DNA from: Apis mellifera
Lineage: Eukaryota > Arthropoda > Insecta > Hymenoptera > Apidae
Direction of reading: 5' to 3'
NCBI RefSeq assembly: GCF_003254395.2
Contig: NC_037642.1
Span: 13,101,236-13,165,235, forward strand
Length of the DNA: 64,000 nucleotides
A program made the translations under genes and the position numbers. The stretch's first letter is position 1. Each line of letters opens with the position of its first letter. Shown in pieces: positions 10,088-23,000 of the stretch. A model generated the notes under the pieces. The model was given only the letters and a program-made list of their open reading frames with translations. It was not told the origin of the DNA and made no database searches.

Positions 10088-12871
10088 TTATAGTTCCTTT
10101 GCACAATTTGTTGTAATACCCGTTGCAAAATTTGACATATTTTTGTCTATATTTAAATCTTCAAGCTAAAATAAAATATTCAAAATACATTCATGCAATA
10201 TTCAAAATATATAAAAAACTATGATTAAATTGTATAGAATGATTATATTATATAGGATGTTTTCATAAATAATTGCTACAAAATTAAAAATATTTCTAAA
10301 ATTTCATCAAGAATTATGTTTCATAAAAATACGAATTCATAAATATCAAATTATAAATAAGTTTGCATAATTTTGATAAATATTCTTTTTTTTTTTTTTT
10401 TTAAGAATACAAATTTTATTTTTTTTTGATGAAATCGTTTATTTTGGAATTATAAATTATATATTATAAAAAAGAATTATGAAAAATAAAATAATATATT
10501 GCTAACATATTTTATATATATATATATATTAAAAACAATTATATCTTTTAATATTTGTTGATATTTGGTAATATAAATTTTTTATTTTTTTAATATTTAA
10601 ATATATAAAATAAATGCTTTGATATAATTCATAATTTAATAATTTAATAATATATTTTATATTTTAATAGAATATATTTAAAAAATAATATAATTCCATG
10701 TTATAGAAATTAAAAAGCGAAAAAAATGTAAAAAAAAATTGATTTATGGAAATTATGCAGATTTAATTATAATATAATTTTTATTTAATATTGCTTAATA
10801 TTTAAGTGTCATCAAATAATATTTATATAGGATATTCTATATATCCAAAAAATAAATCTAAATTTATATAAAATGTACTTACACATGATGTACTGCTTAA
10901 TATATCATCCACATCTTCAATTTCTTCACTTATATCCTCACTATGAGCACTATGAACACTATGAATTTTATCTTGTTTTTTTGTTTGTAGTTTTGGACTA
11001 TTTGATTTTTGAGGATCCTTAGAAGGACTTTGATCATATGTACTACCAGATGCAGATGAGACAAAATCTTCTTCATAATTATCTATTCCATCAGTTCCTA
11101 AAAATATTATCTTTATTATATAAAATTATATAAAATTAATATTGTTAAAAATATATTATAAGCATATACATCAACATACCAAGTCCAATATCCATTAATT
11201 CTTTTAAATCATTAATATTAGTTTTTTTACCATTTAATGGTGGAAGATTGCTAAGTATAGAATGTGATTTTTTATCTAAAGGTGGTAAATCTTGTAAAAA
11301 GGTGTCATTATTATGTATATCATTAATATTCTCTCTTTTTCCATCAACAATAATTTCTTCAAAGTATACAGTTTTTCCAAAACTGTTTCCAGTATTAACT
11401 GGTTTTTTGTTTTGTACATTATTTACTATTTGTAATTCCAAACTATTTATATTATTTTGCTTATTTATATCTTCATTTTGATTTGTTTGCATTTCAGTAA
11501 TTATAGATTCATCAAACTTAATTAAAGGCTCGGTTTTATTTAGTAAACTTGTTTGAATGAGTGTATCTATCTCAGTCTCCTTTGTAGTATGATTTATCAT
11601 TGTGCCATTTGGACTTGTAGGGAGTGTATCAAAATTCATACTATTGTTCCCTTTGCTATCAATTCCATTGTTTTCTTCATTATATTCAGAAGTTGTACTA
11701 TTTTTGAGAGAATCTTGCTTCTCATAATTTAATTCATCTAATGAAACATGAACAGATGTTTCTTTATTTTTTTTTTCAGTTATTGTCACATTTATTGGAA
11801 GTTTTGGACTTTGTTGTGAAACACTTTCTAAATTATCCGATATATCATTATCATTTGATAATGATGTAGATTCATTGTTTAATACTTTTGGAATGGAAAT
11901 TTCAAATGTTGTATTAGTAATATTTGTTTCAGTTGTATCAGTTTTATTAAATTTTTTGTCAATGTTATTCTAAAAAAATATTTATAATTATAATAAATAT
12001 AATAATTATTTTTTCATTTATTTATAATAATTTATCTTTTAACTATAACATTTTGTATTATTTTAATAATATAATACTGTATTATTTTACTCTAAATACC
12101 TTTTGTGTATTTTTGAAGGCACTGTGCATGCTATTTTTTAAAATTTCTCCAAGCAATGGCTCATTGGATTCAATACCTAACTCTTCGCATAATTTATTTC
12201 TTCCAATATAGTTATATTCTTTTCCAAAGTATGTTTCTGGATCATATACAGATATTGTATAATCAAGACCAAAATATTCTAGGAACTCCCTAACCAAGGA
12301 AAACAATAATTTTCCTTCTGAATTAGCCAGGTACTGTTTAACGGTTTTATTAAGAAGTGGTTCTGGATTCTGAAATATTTTTATATATAAAAATTTAAAT
12401 AGTTTGTATTTATTTATTACATTTTTTCATCATATTATTTTTATTTTTTGTATTTAATTATTAAAATATAAAAATATATGAAGAATATTTCTGCACTTTA
12501 ATAAAATATATTTCACATATAAAAAATTTATATTTATTTAATATTGAGAATATTTAATATTTAGAAATTTGACATACCATTACGGATTCTTGTTCTTCTA
12601 GAGCTAAAAACACACTTGCCCTGAGTTCTGCCTATATAATTATAAAATATTTTAAAAATTAATATCATAACATAATTATATTTATATTTTATATAAATTT
12701 AACGGAAGAAATTATTTGATGTGATCTACATAACCTATGAAAAAATGTAATTTTTAAAAAAATTTTCTATCATACCCGCACTTTTGCAAGAACACCATTA
12801 TTTTCAAGGGTTTGCACCACTAAATCCCGTAATTCTGTGTCTTCCTCCATAGAAATATTTCCGTCTATCAT
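10088..12871 (-). CDS. CEP43: Centrosomal protein CEP43 (FGFR1 oncogene partner, FOP)
   Basis: Six exons, 12871-12776, 12631-12578, 12369-12100, 11969-11180, 11097-10883 and 10165-10088, give 500 residues (human about 400). The N-terminus matches FOP closely in pattern: EEDTELRDL, VQTLENNGVLAKVRAELRA, VFLALEEQE. A LisH-type dimerisation segment follows at about residues 70-105 (SLVREFLEYFGLDYTISVYD). The acidic C-terminal block (DDYEEDF-like, EDISEEIEDVDDILSST) also aligns with the vertebrate protein. The Asn/Thr/Ser-rich middle is longer than in vertebrates and probably disordered. FOP works at the distal centriole/subdistal region with CEP350 and EB1 in microtubule anchoring and ciliogenesis. 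The start gives the same N-terminal length as known orthologues. Confidence 0.93.
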
Positions 12872-13521
12872 GATTATAAATAAAAATTATTCTCACAAAC
12901 ACTCAAGAAATGTAAATATTTACGCTTTCCATCGCGTGTCTTCTTTTCATCTGTTTACCTAGAGATTATTTTTTCTGTCTAGGGAATTTAAACTTAGAAA
13001 CTGAAAAAAAATTTATTCCTATTTAATTATCATTATGATTATTTATTAATTTTTATATACATAATATAATATACATAAAATTAAAATAAAATACATTTAT
13101 ACAACAAACATTGTAAGATAAATAAAATATAATTAAATAATAAAAAAATTAATACTTTATTTAATATATTATTCGAATGTTATAAATTTATAACTATTAT
13201 TAACTTTTTAAAATTTTATTTAAGAAAAATTAAAATTAAATTTGTAAAAAAATATTTTATATAATTATGACTTATTTAATTAAATAAAAAAATATTTTTA
13301 CTAGTAAGATACTTTTTTGATAACATTCGAATATGAAGATATTAAAATTTGCAGTTAAAATACCGGAAGTAAATATTATAAATTGAAAATACATATTATT
13401 TAAAAATAATATAAAATAATAATTATTTAAAAATAATAAAAATAATCAATTTTTTTTTTAATTACCATCTAATTAATACAATAAAATACTAAAATTTTAT
13501 ATATAATATTTTTATTATTCT
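12872..13521. other. Intergenic spacer between CEP43 start and EEF1AKMT1 end
   Basis: A+T-rich, no coding signal. The CEP43 promoter should lie in 12872-13000, where G+C is slightly higher (CGCTTTCCATCGCGTGTC near 12923). The rest is homopolymers and likely EEF1AKMT1 3' UTR. Confidence 0.5.
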
Positions 13522-14517
13522 TTATTGTAACATTTTATCAAAATCGAAATTTGAATAACAGTAAAATTCATTTGCAAGATTATTTTGATGATGAGGTACA
13601 AAACAACAAACTTCTACATTTAATAATCTTTTTGCTAATTCACTCATAATAGAACCTGAAAAATTAAAATAATTAAAAACTTTAATTAATATATTATAAA
13701 ATAAAAATTATCAAAAATACCTGTACAAAGTACATAATTCTTTTTAGCTAAAAATTTTATTGTAAGAGCTGTTTTTGTTAAACATTCATCAGAAAGAAAT
13801 GGTGGGTCGGCTATAACCAAATCATAAAAATTTGACATATGCTGAGGTATATCCAAAGGGAACTTATAGTTATATGGTACAAAGTCAACTCCATATATTT
13901 TAAAACGTTCATCATATTCAAAAAGAGTAACTGCAAATATTTGATAATATTATTAATAATAACATTTTAAATAATGCATAAATTACTAGTATAGAAATAT
14001 TCCCATACTTTGTCGTTCATCACAATTCTTTTTTAATTTGTTATAAAGTGAAGGACATGAGATTAAAGCAATTTTTCCATTAGATTCTGTACTTTGTATA
14101 GCACCTTTTACAAGAGTATCTATTGTCTTGTCATCATACCAAAATTGACTTAATTGCTAAAATTCAAATGTGTAAATTATTAATAATTTTAAAATATGAA
14201 ATTAATATATAATAAATAAATAGATGAGAATAAGTAATTTCTTTTGCAAAACACTTAATATTTCAAATTTATAGTATAAATTATTAGAAATATATTTATT
14301 AATAAATATATATATATGTAAAATATTAAAAAATATATTTAATAAGAATTTAATTTACCCAATTTTCATCGAAAGAAATTTCTAAATCTTTATTTTCTAA
14401 GCTACATTTTAACTGGTTTTCTCTTTCTTGTTTTTCTTTAAGAAACTCATTTAAAGCAGCAAGGGTTGTAGGACATAATTTTAAATCATCATCATCATCA
14501 TCATCATTTTTATACAT
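13522..14517 (-). CDS. EEF1AKMT1: eEF1A lysine methyltransferase 1 (EFM5/N6AMT2 family)
   Basis: Four exons, 14517-14359, 14156-14009, 13930-13721 and 13655-13522, encode 216 residues (human 214). The family pattern is clear: LSQFWYDD after the first intron, SCPSLY, LFEYDERF at the SAM-binding strand, and the catalytic DPPF (residues 144-147) followed by LSDECL. The enzyme uses S-adenosylmethionine to methylate a lysine of elongation factor eEF1A; it was once annotated as an N6-adenine DNA methyltransferase because of the DPPF motif. A run of seven aspartates (GAT repeat, about 14485-14506) follows the start and may vary in length between individuals. It is divergent from GlnRS, with 634 bp between starts. 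Confidence 0.93.
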
Positions 14518-15151
14518 CTTTCATCACATTAATTTTTTATTAACTAAAACATTAAATTTATATTATTTTTTAAAAATATTTATTTTACATATAAACTTCA
14601 TAAATAAAAAATAGAATTATAAATTTGTTATTTGGAGAATTTATAATTTATAAACAATTATAAACAATTTTATATTAAAAATTTAATAATTTCATTGTAA
14701 TTGATTATTTATTTATGTAATTCTAAATAAATGTTATAATATTTTAAATGAATTAATTTATTAATGTATTATATTTATTTAATATTATATTATATTATTT
14801 AATTATAGAATAATTCGATATTTCATATTTGTTCAAATTTGTATTATCAATATCAACATCAATTCATTAAAAAATTAAAAAGTTTAATCTTAATCTTAAT
14901 CTTTATAGGTTGTAAAGATAAAAATAAAAAGCAATAGATATATAAAGCTTAAAATTTAGAAAAAGTCTATATAATGATCTTAGTAATAAAATATTAAAGA
15001 TTTTTCATCGCATTATTGCAATAAAATTTACTTAATATTTTATAATTTATTGCAATACTTACCAAATTTATTTACTTTTGTACATAAGAACCACCTTTCC
15101 GGCTAAAACAAATTGTCTAATTACATATTAAAAAAAAGAAAAAAATATATC
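14518..15151. promoter_or_regulatory. Probable shared promoter region of EEF1AKMT1 and GlnRS
   Basis: These 634 bp lie between divergent start codons and must contain both promoters. They are extremely A+T-rich; I see no clear TATA/Inr pair or known motif. The only less A+T-rich patch is CCACCTTTCCGGCTAAAAC (about 15091-15109), close to the GlnRS start. Confidence 0.4.
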
Positions 15152-18100
15152 ATGGATGTAAAAGATGATATACAATTATTTGAATCTATTGGTTTAAGTG
15201 AACAAAAAGCAAAGGAAACTTTAAAAAATAAACAAGTTTCTAATAATTTGAAACTTGCTATAATAGAGGTTAGTAAATTGTATAAATTACATAAATATAT
15301 TTTAAATTATTTTTTTTAATATTAGTAACATAATTAAAATTTCTTTGTTTATATTTAAAATTAATTAAATTTAAATTTAAATTTTTTTGTTTATATTTTA
15401 ATTTTATTATTTAATTTTATCAATCCATAAATATTTAATTGTGCCATATGTGTAATATCTATAGGCTAATAAGTATGGAATTATTACACCAGAAATTGGA
15501 ATTTTGTTATATCATCTTGCTTCAAAAATTAAAAATCAAATTGTAGATAAATTGTCATTTCTTGCTAAATATATAGCTGAAAAAAAATTAGATACAATTC
15601 AAAGACTAGATGCTGGTTTAAATTATTTGCTTAATCATATAAAAGAGAATATTGATATATTTGATTTTGAAAAAGAATGTGGTATAAATATTGTTGTATC
15701 ACCAGAAGAAATAGAATATGAAGTAGAAAAAGTAATAAATGCACATAAAATAGAAATAACAGAGAAAAGGTAATATATTATCGTACTTGTAATTATTAAC
15801 ATTAATATTTAATATTTTATGTTTTATAAAATAATTTTTATAGATATCATTTTAATATTGGTCCATTAATGCAACAAGTACGTAATATTTTAAAATGGGC
15901 AGATGGAAAAGCAATAAAAAATGAATTTGATATTCAAATGCTTGATTTGTTAGGTCCAAAATGTGAGTCTGATCTTGTACCATTAAGTAAATCAATAAAA
16001 CAAGCAAAAATGCGAAAACCAGTGAAAGAAAAAAGTAAATCAAATAATTTCTTATATATAAATATTTCTAATGTAAAACTTATGCATTATAATTTATTAA
16101 AAAAATATTTATATTATTTAGTGGAATCAAAAAATATGACAATAACAAATGATAAAGAAGATGCTCAGACAATAAATGAATTAATGAAAACTAAAGTTAA
16201 TTTTCATAAACCAGGAGAAAATTATAAAACTGAAGGATATATTATAACACCAAATACACACAAATTACTTCAAGAACATTTAAAAATAACAGATGGTAAG
16301 GTAATAACTAGATTTCCACCAGAACCTAATGGAATTTTACATATTGGTCATGCAAAAGCAATTAATATTAATTTTGGGTATGTTCTATCTTAGTATATGA
16401 TTTTTAATTTTATTTAATTTATATTATATTTCAAATAATATTTCTTATTTATTTATATATAATTTAATGTATAATAATATAATTTAGATATGCAGCAGCT
16501 CATGATGGAATCTGTTACTTACGTTATGATGATACAAATCCTGAAAAAGAAGAAGAAAAATTTTTTATTGGTATTCATGAAATGGTAGAGTGGCTTGGTT
16601 ATAAACCAGCTAAAATTACTCATTCTTCTGATTATTTTCAACAATTGTATGAATGGGCTGTTATGCTTATTAAAAAAGATTTAGCATATGTCTGTCATCA
16701 ATCTAGTGAAGACATAAAAGGTTTCAATCCACCTCCAAGTCCCTGGCGAAATAGACCAATTTCAGAAAGTTTACAATTATTTGAAGTAATTATTATTAAA
16801 TATGTATTTATAATTATTAAATCAAATTATTATATTTTTTAGTGTAATAATATAAATATTTTTAATTTTTGTAATTTTTTTAATTATATATACAAAAAAA
16901 ATTTTAAATATATTTTAATTACTTTTGAATTTTTATATAGGATATGAAAAGTGGTTTACTTGAAGAAGGTGAAGCCACATTACGAATGAAAGTAACATTA
17001 GAAGAAGGTAAACAAGATCCAGTTGCATATAGAATAAAATATACTCCACATCATAGAACAGGAAATCAATGGTGTATTTATCCAACTTACGACTTTACTC
17101 ATTGTTTATGTGACAGTATAGAAAATATAACTCATTCTCTTTGTACAAAAGAATTTCAATCAAGAAGATCATCATATTATTGGCTTTGTAATGCTTTAGA
17201 TATTTATTGTCCTGTGCAATGGGAATATGGTAGATTAAATATTAGTTATACAGTTGTTTCTAAAAGGAAAATAAATAAATTAATTGAAGAAGGCATTGTA
17301 TCAGATTGGGATGATCCAAGGTATATTTTAATGAAATTGTACAAATATAATATCATATAAATTTTTATGATATTAATATATAAAATCATGAATTTTTAAT
17401 TTATTGTATATATATGTTTTATTTTCAGATTATTTACATTAACAGCTCTTCGCAGGCGAGGTTTTCCACCTGAAGCTATAAATAATTTTTGTGCACAAAT
17501 GGGTGTAACTGGTGCTCAAGTAATTGTTGATCCAGCTGCTTTAGAGGCATCTGTTAGAGATGTTTTAAATATAACTGCAAGTCGACATATGGTAGTTTTA
17601 GATCCATTAAAAATAACTATTAGCAATTTTCCTCACGAAAAATCTATAAAAGTAACAGTTCTTAACTTTCCTAATGATCCAGACAAAGGCAAACATGAGA
17701 TTGACTTTGATGAAATTGTATATATTGAAACATCTGATTTCAAGGAGGTATGTAGTATTATTTTAATTCAATTATATGGACTAATAAATATTTTTATTAT
17801 TTTATTAAAAATGTTACATATTTATAGAAAGCAGAAAAAAATTTTAGACGTTTAACACCAAACCAATCCGTTGGTTTAAAGCATGTAGGAATAGTATTAA
17901 CAATCAAGGAAATTGAAAGAGATAGTACCGGTAATATTGTGAATCTTATAGTCAAACAAGAATCTATTTCTGAAACTAATAAACCTAAAGCCTTTATACA
18001 TTGGGTATCAAATCCTATATTAGCATCCATTAGATTATATGAACGTTTGTAAGTGTTAACTTAATGTAATAAAATAATAATTTATCATTTATATAAATAA

Positions 18101-18442
18101 TTTTTTATTTATTTGTGATAATTTTCAGATTTAAACATAAAAATCCTGAAGATATTAATGAGGTACCAAATGGCTTTTTAAGTGATATTAATTCAGTCAC
18201 TAAAAAAGAAATTGTTGGATATATTGATAAAAGTTTAGCAAATTCAGCAAAAATTTTTGAGAAATATCAATTCGAACGTATAGGCTTTTTTTCTGTAGAT
18301 CCTGATACGCTACCGGGAAAGGTAATTGAAACTATGAAATTTAAATTTAAATTTAAATAGTGTTATTATTATTGATTTTAATCTTTTGCAGCTTGTTTTT
18401 AACAGAACCGTAACATTAAAAGAAGATGCAGGAAAAATATAA
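15152..18442 (+). CDS. QARS1: Glutaminyl-tRNA synthetase (cytoplasmic)
   Basis: Ten exons: 15152-15268, 15465-15769, 15844-16034, 16122-16377, 16488-16785, 16941-17320, 17429-17747, 17828-18048, 18129-18321 and 18392-18442. The total of 776 residues is close to human (775). An N-terminal tRNA-binding helical domain comes first. The class I catalytic domain follows, with PPEPNG-LHIGH (HIGH at residues 278-281), RYDDTNPEKEE and the KMSKS equivalent VSKRK (about 495-499). The anticodon-binding beta-barrels end in FSVDPD and FNRTVTLKED. It charges tRNA-Gln. The 87-nt intron 16035-16121 has no in-frame stop and could be read through; removing it gives the expected length. It ends 137 bp from the convergent PACRG stop. 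Confidence 0.97.
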
Positions 18443-18579
18443 ATAGAACTATTACATTTAAGCAATATATATTTTCAATTTGATAGATTCATCATCAATT
18501 TTTATAATATTTTGTTATATTTGTAAAATAATAATTTAAAAAATTATTAGATAATTAATGGGTAAATAAAAAGCTATAT

Positions 18580-19597
18580 TTAATTCATCATGCAAGATTC
18601 ATATGTAGGAATCATATATTTAATATTTATAAAGGCATCTTCACCTCCATATATTTCAAGTAATTCAAGAGTTTCTTGTATTATATCTGCAACATTTTCA
18701 CCCTTCTGTTGTGCGTAATCAATACCTTCTCCAAGATTCACTAAAATATCAATTTTAACTTTTATTATTTTTATGTAAAATTATAGAAATATATTAAAAT
18801 CTTACCGTTCCTATCTTTTAATAAATTAAGAACTGGTAAGATTTGTCTAAAATATGGTACTAAAGCTTCTCCAACACAATCTGCTGAGCGTACAAGATTT
18901 TGAAGAGTTTTCAGTGTTGTACACAAAACTTCCGGTACTTTTGTATTTAAAGCTTCTACAATATATATAAATTATATATAATTATAAATAAATTATATAA
19001 AATAAATTTAAAAATTTACAAATTTTAAAATTATTTAAAAATAAAAAAATGGAATAAAAAAATAGGAAAATGAAATACCTACTTTTAATAGGAATTATTA
19101 ATTGTGGTACAACAGGTAAAATTTTAGGTCCACCATGTTCTAACATATCAGATATTCCTTGTTCTACTATGAACTTAAGCGGTTGTTCAGTTTCTGTTAA
19201 GCCATCAAAAAATAAGGGTAAATAGTGATGGAAATCTAAATCTTCGATGTTCACTTTCCAATTAAGTTTTAAACCATACATATCTTTTTCCAATGCAATT
19301 GGAAATACACCCCATTCATAAAATTTCCGAAAAGTTGATGGTTTGGCTGGTTGAGGTTTATATAATTCATAGCGAGGAGGTTTTGCAACTACAGTATTTT
19401 CCTATATATATATATATATATACATGTACATATTATAAAGAAATATTAATTCGTATAAATTTAATTTTTAGAATATTGAAATATTATATTACCTGTAGAG
19501 CTTGAATAGTGAAAGCAGGAACAACTCTGGGTTTTCTTTTTTTATGTTCTGATGTATCTTTTCGAATTTCTTTCCAAAATTTAGTTTCATTTACCAT
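18580..19597 (-). CDS. PACRG: Parkin co-regulated gene protein (PACRG), axonemal inner-junction protein
   Basis: Four exons, 19597-19493, 19401-19083, 18955-18806 and 18740-18580, encode 244 residues. The conserved core is obvious: STFRKFYEWGVFPIALE, LDFHHYLPLFFDGL, GISDMLEHGG, ILPVVPQLIIPIK, ALVPYFRQILPVLN, IDYAQQK and the C-terminal AFINIKYMIPTYESCMMN. The fold is an armadillo-like helical repeat. PACRG links the A and B tubules of doublet microtubules, so in an insect it is expected mainly in sperm flagella and ciliated sensory neurons. The exon 2/3 join gives PIKKALN through donor GTAGGT. Upstream lies the 3' end of POLR3A on the same strand. Confidence 0.96.
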
Positions 19598-20022
19598 TCC
19601 GATATTTTTTTTTTGTAATATTCAACCAAAAAAAATATTTCAAAATTCGAATGAAATATTATAGAATATATATATAAATGAATATAATTTTATTTATTAA
19701 AAAGATACCAAAATTTTATACTGATAATTCGTCAGTACCTAATATCACTGATTCGTTCTAGGCAGCAACTGAAAATATGGATTTAACACGTTTCTTAGCA
19801 ACTATTACAGCTTATTAATCAACTATTATAAATAATAACACATGTATCTATTTAAAAGTTATTTTTATCTTAAAATTAAATTTATCTTAAATTTTATCTT
19901 AAAACATACATAAATTTTAAATGAAATATACTAGGAAATATAAAAATGTTAAACTTCCATTAATATACATCTCTTCATTTTATGTACATTAAATATTTTG
20001 GTAAAGAATAAATAACAATTAT
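19598..20022. other. Spacer between PACRG start and POLR3A stop
   Basis: About 425 bp of A+T-rich DNA that must hold the PACRG promoter and POLR3A 3' UTR. The least A+T-rich part is 19728-19790 (GATAATTCGTCAGTACC, CGTTCTAGGCAGCAACTG). No further gene is seen. Confidence 0.5.
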
Positions 20023-23000
20023 TTATGATTTTGTTGCAGATTTTATAATTTTCTTGAATTGTAGATCATCAAATATCAAATCCCTTTTTTTTGGTTCATC
20101 TTTATCAGCTGTATACTTTTAATAAGAAAAATAATATATTAAAAATATGATTAATATATAAAGTTAAAAATTGAATAATTTTGTTGAATTTGAAAAAATA
20201 AATTTGAAAAGGATATTTGTGAAGTAATTTGAAAATTCCTGTTCCTACAGGTACTGGAATACCCATTATAATTGATTCAGAAACTCCGCAAATAACATCT
20301 TTTTGTCCATAATAAGCTGCATCAAATAAGTGATCAGATGTCTTTTCAAACTGTTAAACAATCATCTATATTAGTACATTTCCATAATAAAGCAAATGTA
20401 ATAAAAAATATAGATATATAAAGTCTTACTGAAGCTAAATTCAAGACAGATTCCTTCATTTTAGCTAAACCTTGTCTTGTAATACCTAATACTTCTCCCC
20501 TGCTAGTCATTAAATCTGCTACAAGCATTGGATGTCTTCGATCAATACTCATTCCATGATTTTCCATGACCAATTTAATTTCTGTCATTATAGTTGCTCT
20601 TGCAGCCTCAATACCTAAAGTTTTAAAAACCTGAAACATTGTATAATGTATATATAATTCATAGATATATAAAAATAAATTTTATATTTACTTCAATCGT
20701 ATTGTTTGAAGTTGTTTTTTTGCCAAGAACTCCAAGAGTTGCCATTACATCTCGCATATTGTCTCCTTCTACGAATAATTTATATTTTTTTTTACCACAT
20801 GAATCATCATTATGAATTACAGCTCTAGAAACTGATGGTAAACCCTTAAATTGTATAAACGTAAGAATATATTAAATTTTTTTAAAATTAAAAAAATATT
20901 TATTTATAATATGTATATTCGTTTTTTATTGGATACCTTTATAACAATATTTGGAATCAATTCTTTAAGTTGTGTAAGAGCATAATTTAAACTATATTTA
21001 TTTTTGCTTGGATTCACAGTAATAATAGAATCTCCTCTAACATTTACCAATTTTGGATTTAGTCTTAATTTTGATGTACAAATTCTACATAAATGTTATA
21101 ATAATTAAATTTATTTGTATGAAAAGGAAGTAACACTTTTTTTTATATTATAAATATATTATAAATTTTATTATTATATTATAAATTTATATACTTACGA
21201 ATAACGTATAGAATTGACATCTACTTCTAACTTCAATAATTTTATTCTATCAATATCTATCTTAATTAATAAGAAACAATCATCTGGAAGATAAACTTCT
21301 TCAATATATTCCGTCACTTCTCCTAAAGTAGTTTTTTCAATCCTGCCTTTTACTCTTCTAGCATATTCCGGATCTGCATCATTTATCTAATACCAAAATT
21401 AATCAAGAAATGAAAAATAACATATTTATATAAATGCTATTTAATTAATTAAATTAAATATCTTTTCATATAAATAGAATTTTAAATAAACATAACACAA
21501 AACTTACTAAAGCAGCAGTAATAATTGGAGTACTAATTTTGGGACTTGCATTAATAATTTCTTTAATACGCGGAACACCTTGAGTAATATTCATAGACGC
21601 TACACCGGCGAAATGGAAAGTTTTTAATGTCATTTGTGTTCCTGGTTCTCCAATACTTTGTGCAGCAAGTGCACCTACAGCAGTACCTGGTTCTATCTTT
21701 GCTCTCATGTATTTTTCTTTACAAGTATGAATAAATTCAACTAACTGAGAAACTGTAAGTCGTTCAAGTTGTAAAATTACAGGTACATTTAATGCAGCAT
21801 TATGTCGAAGGCGTGCTATTTTACGTGCTACACTTTTAAGGAATGTGCTATAAGAAAAAATAATATTTAATAATTTAATAATTTTAATAATTTTTTAATA
21901 GATTTTTTAAAAAATGAAATAAATGCCATATTTACGATAGTTCTTGTTTAAATTCTTCACTGAGACATTCATATTCTTCAGAATTTAGTAATTCATTTGT
22001 AGCTTTAATTACACTATGACCATCTAATGATTCTTCATTTTTACATGGAGATTTGGCTCTCACATGATCCAATATTCTTTTATAATCCACTGGACAATCT
22101 TTTCCTATTAAAATAATTATGTAATTATTTTATTTTTGATATTATAAATAATATATATAATATATTACCTTCCATATATGTAGGATCTAGAGCATCTCCA
22201 CCATACAATATTTGTACAATATCTCCTACTGAATTACGAACTGTCATATCATAATGAAGGCACAAATCTTCTAAACTCTTAACTAGTCGTCGTTGCATGT
22301 AACCAGTTTCAGCAGTTTTAACTGCTGTATCTACAAGACCTTCTCTTCCACCCATTGTATGAAAAAAAAATTCTGTTGGTGTTAAACCAGAATAGAATGA
22401 ATTTTCTACAAAACCTTTAGCTGCAGGAATTTTCGAATGTCTTTCAAAATGTGGTAAAGCTCTATCTTCAAATCCATTTGGAACTCTATGACCACTAATA
22501 GCTTGTTGTCCCACACATGCTAGAGTAAAAATATTATAAGAAATATTAAAAAAAATATTCTTGTAATTATTATAAAAAATATGCATATATATATAATTAA
22601 TAAGTATACCAATCATTTGAGAAATATTAATAAAGCTTCCTTTACTGCCAGATAATGCCATAATTAATGGACTATTACTTGGATGAAGTTCTTTTAAACA
22701 TGCTTTACCAGCATGATCACGAATTACTGAAAGTTCCTTTAATATCATTGCTTCTAATGTTTCTTCTTCTGTACAACCAGGTTGACATATAAGACGTCCT
22801 TCTTCCATGTCTTGAATGTATTCTGTACACTTAGAATATCTAAATTATAGTAATTAATAAATACATAATTTAAATATTTTTTATTTATAAATAAAATAAA
22901 TTTGAATTTAAAATTTTTTTTTTATTTACCCTGCATTTAAAAGTTCTTGTTTAGCTTTAAGAAGTCCTTGACCAGGTGTAACATCACCAATACCAATTGA

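Noticed and set aside
20845..20937. A second minor-class intron in POLR3A (donor GTATCC)
   Set aside because: Only the first six bases fit the U12 GT-class donor, the following bases and branch region do not, and ordinary splicing explains it.
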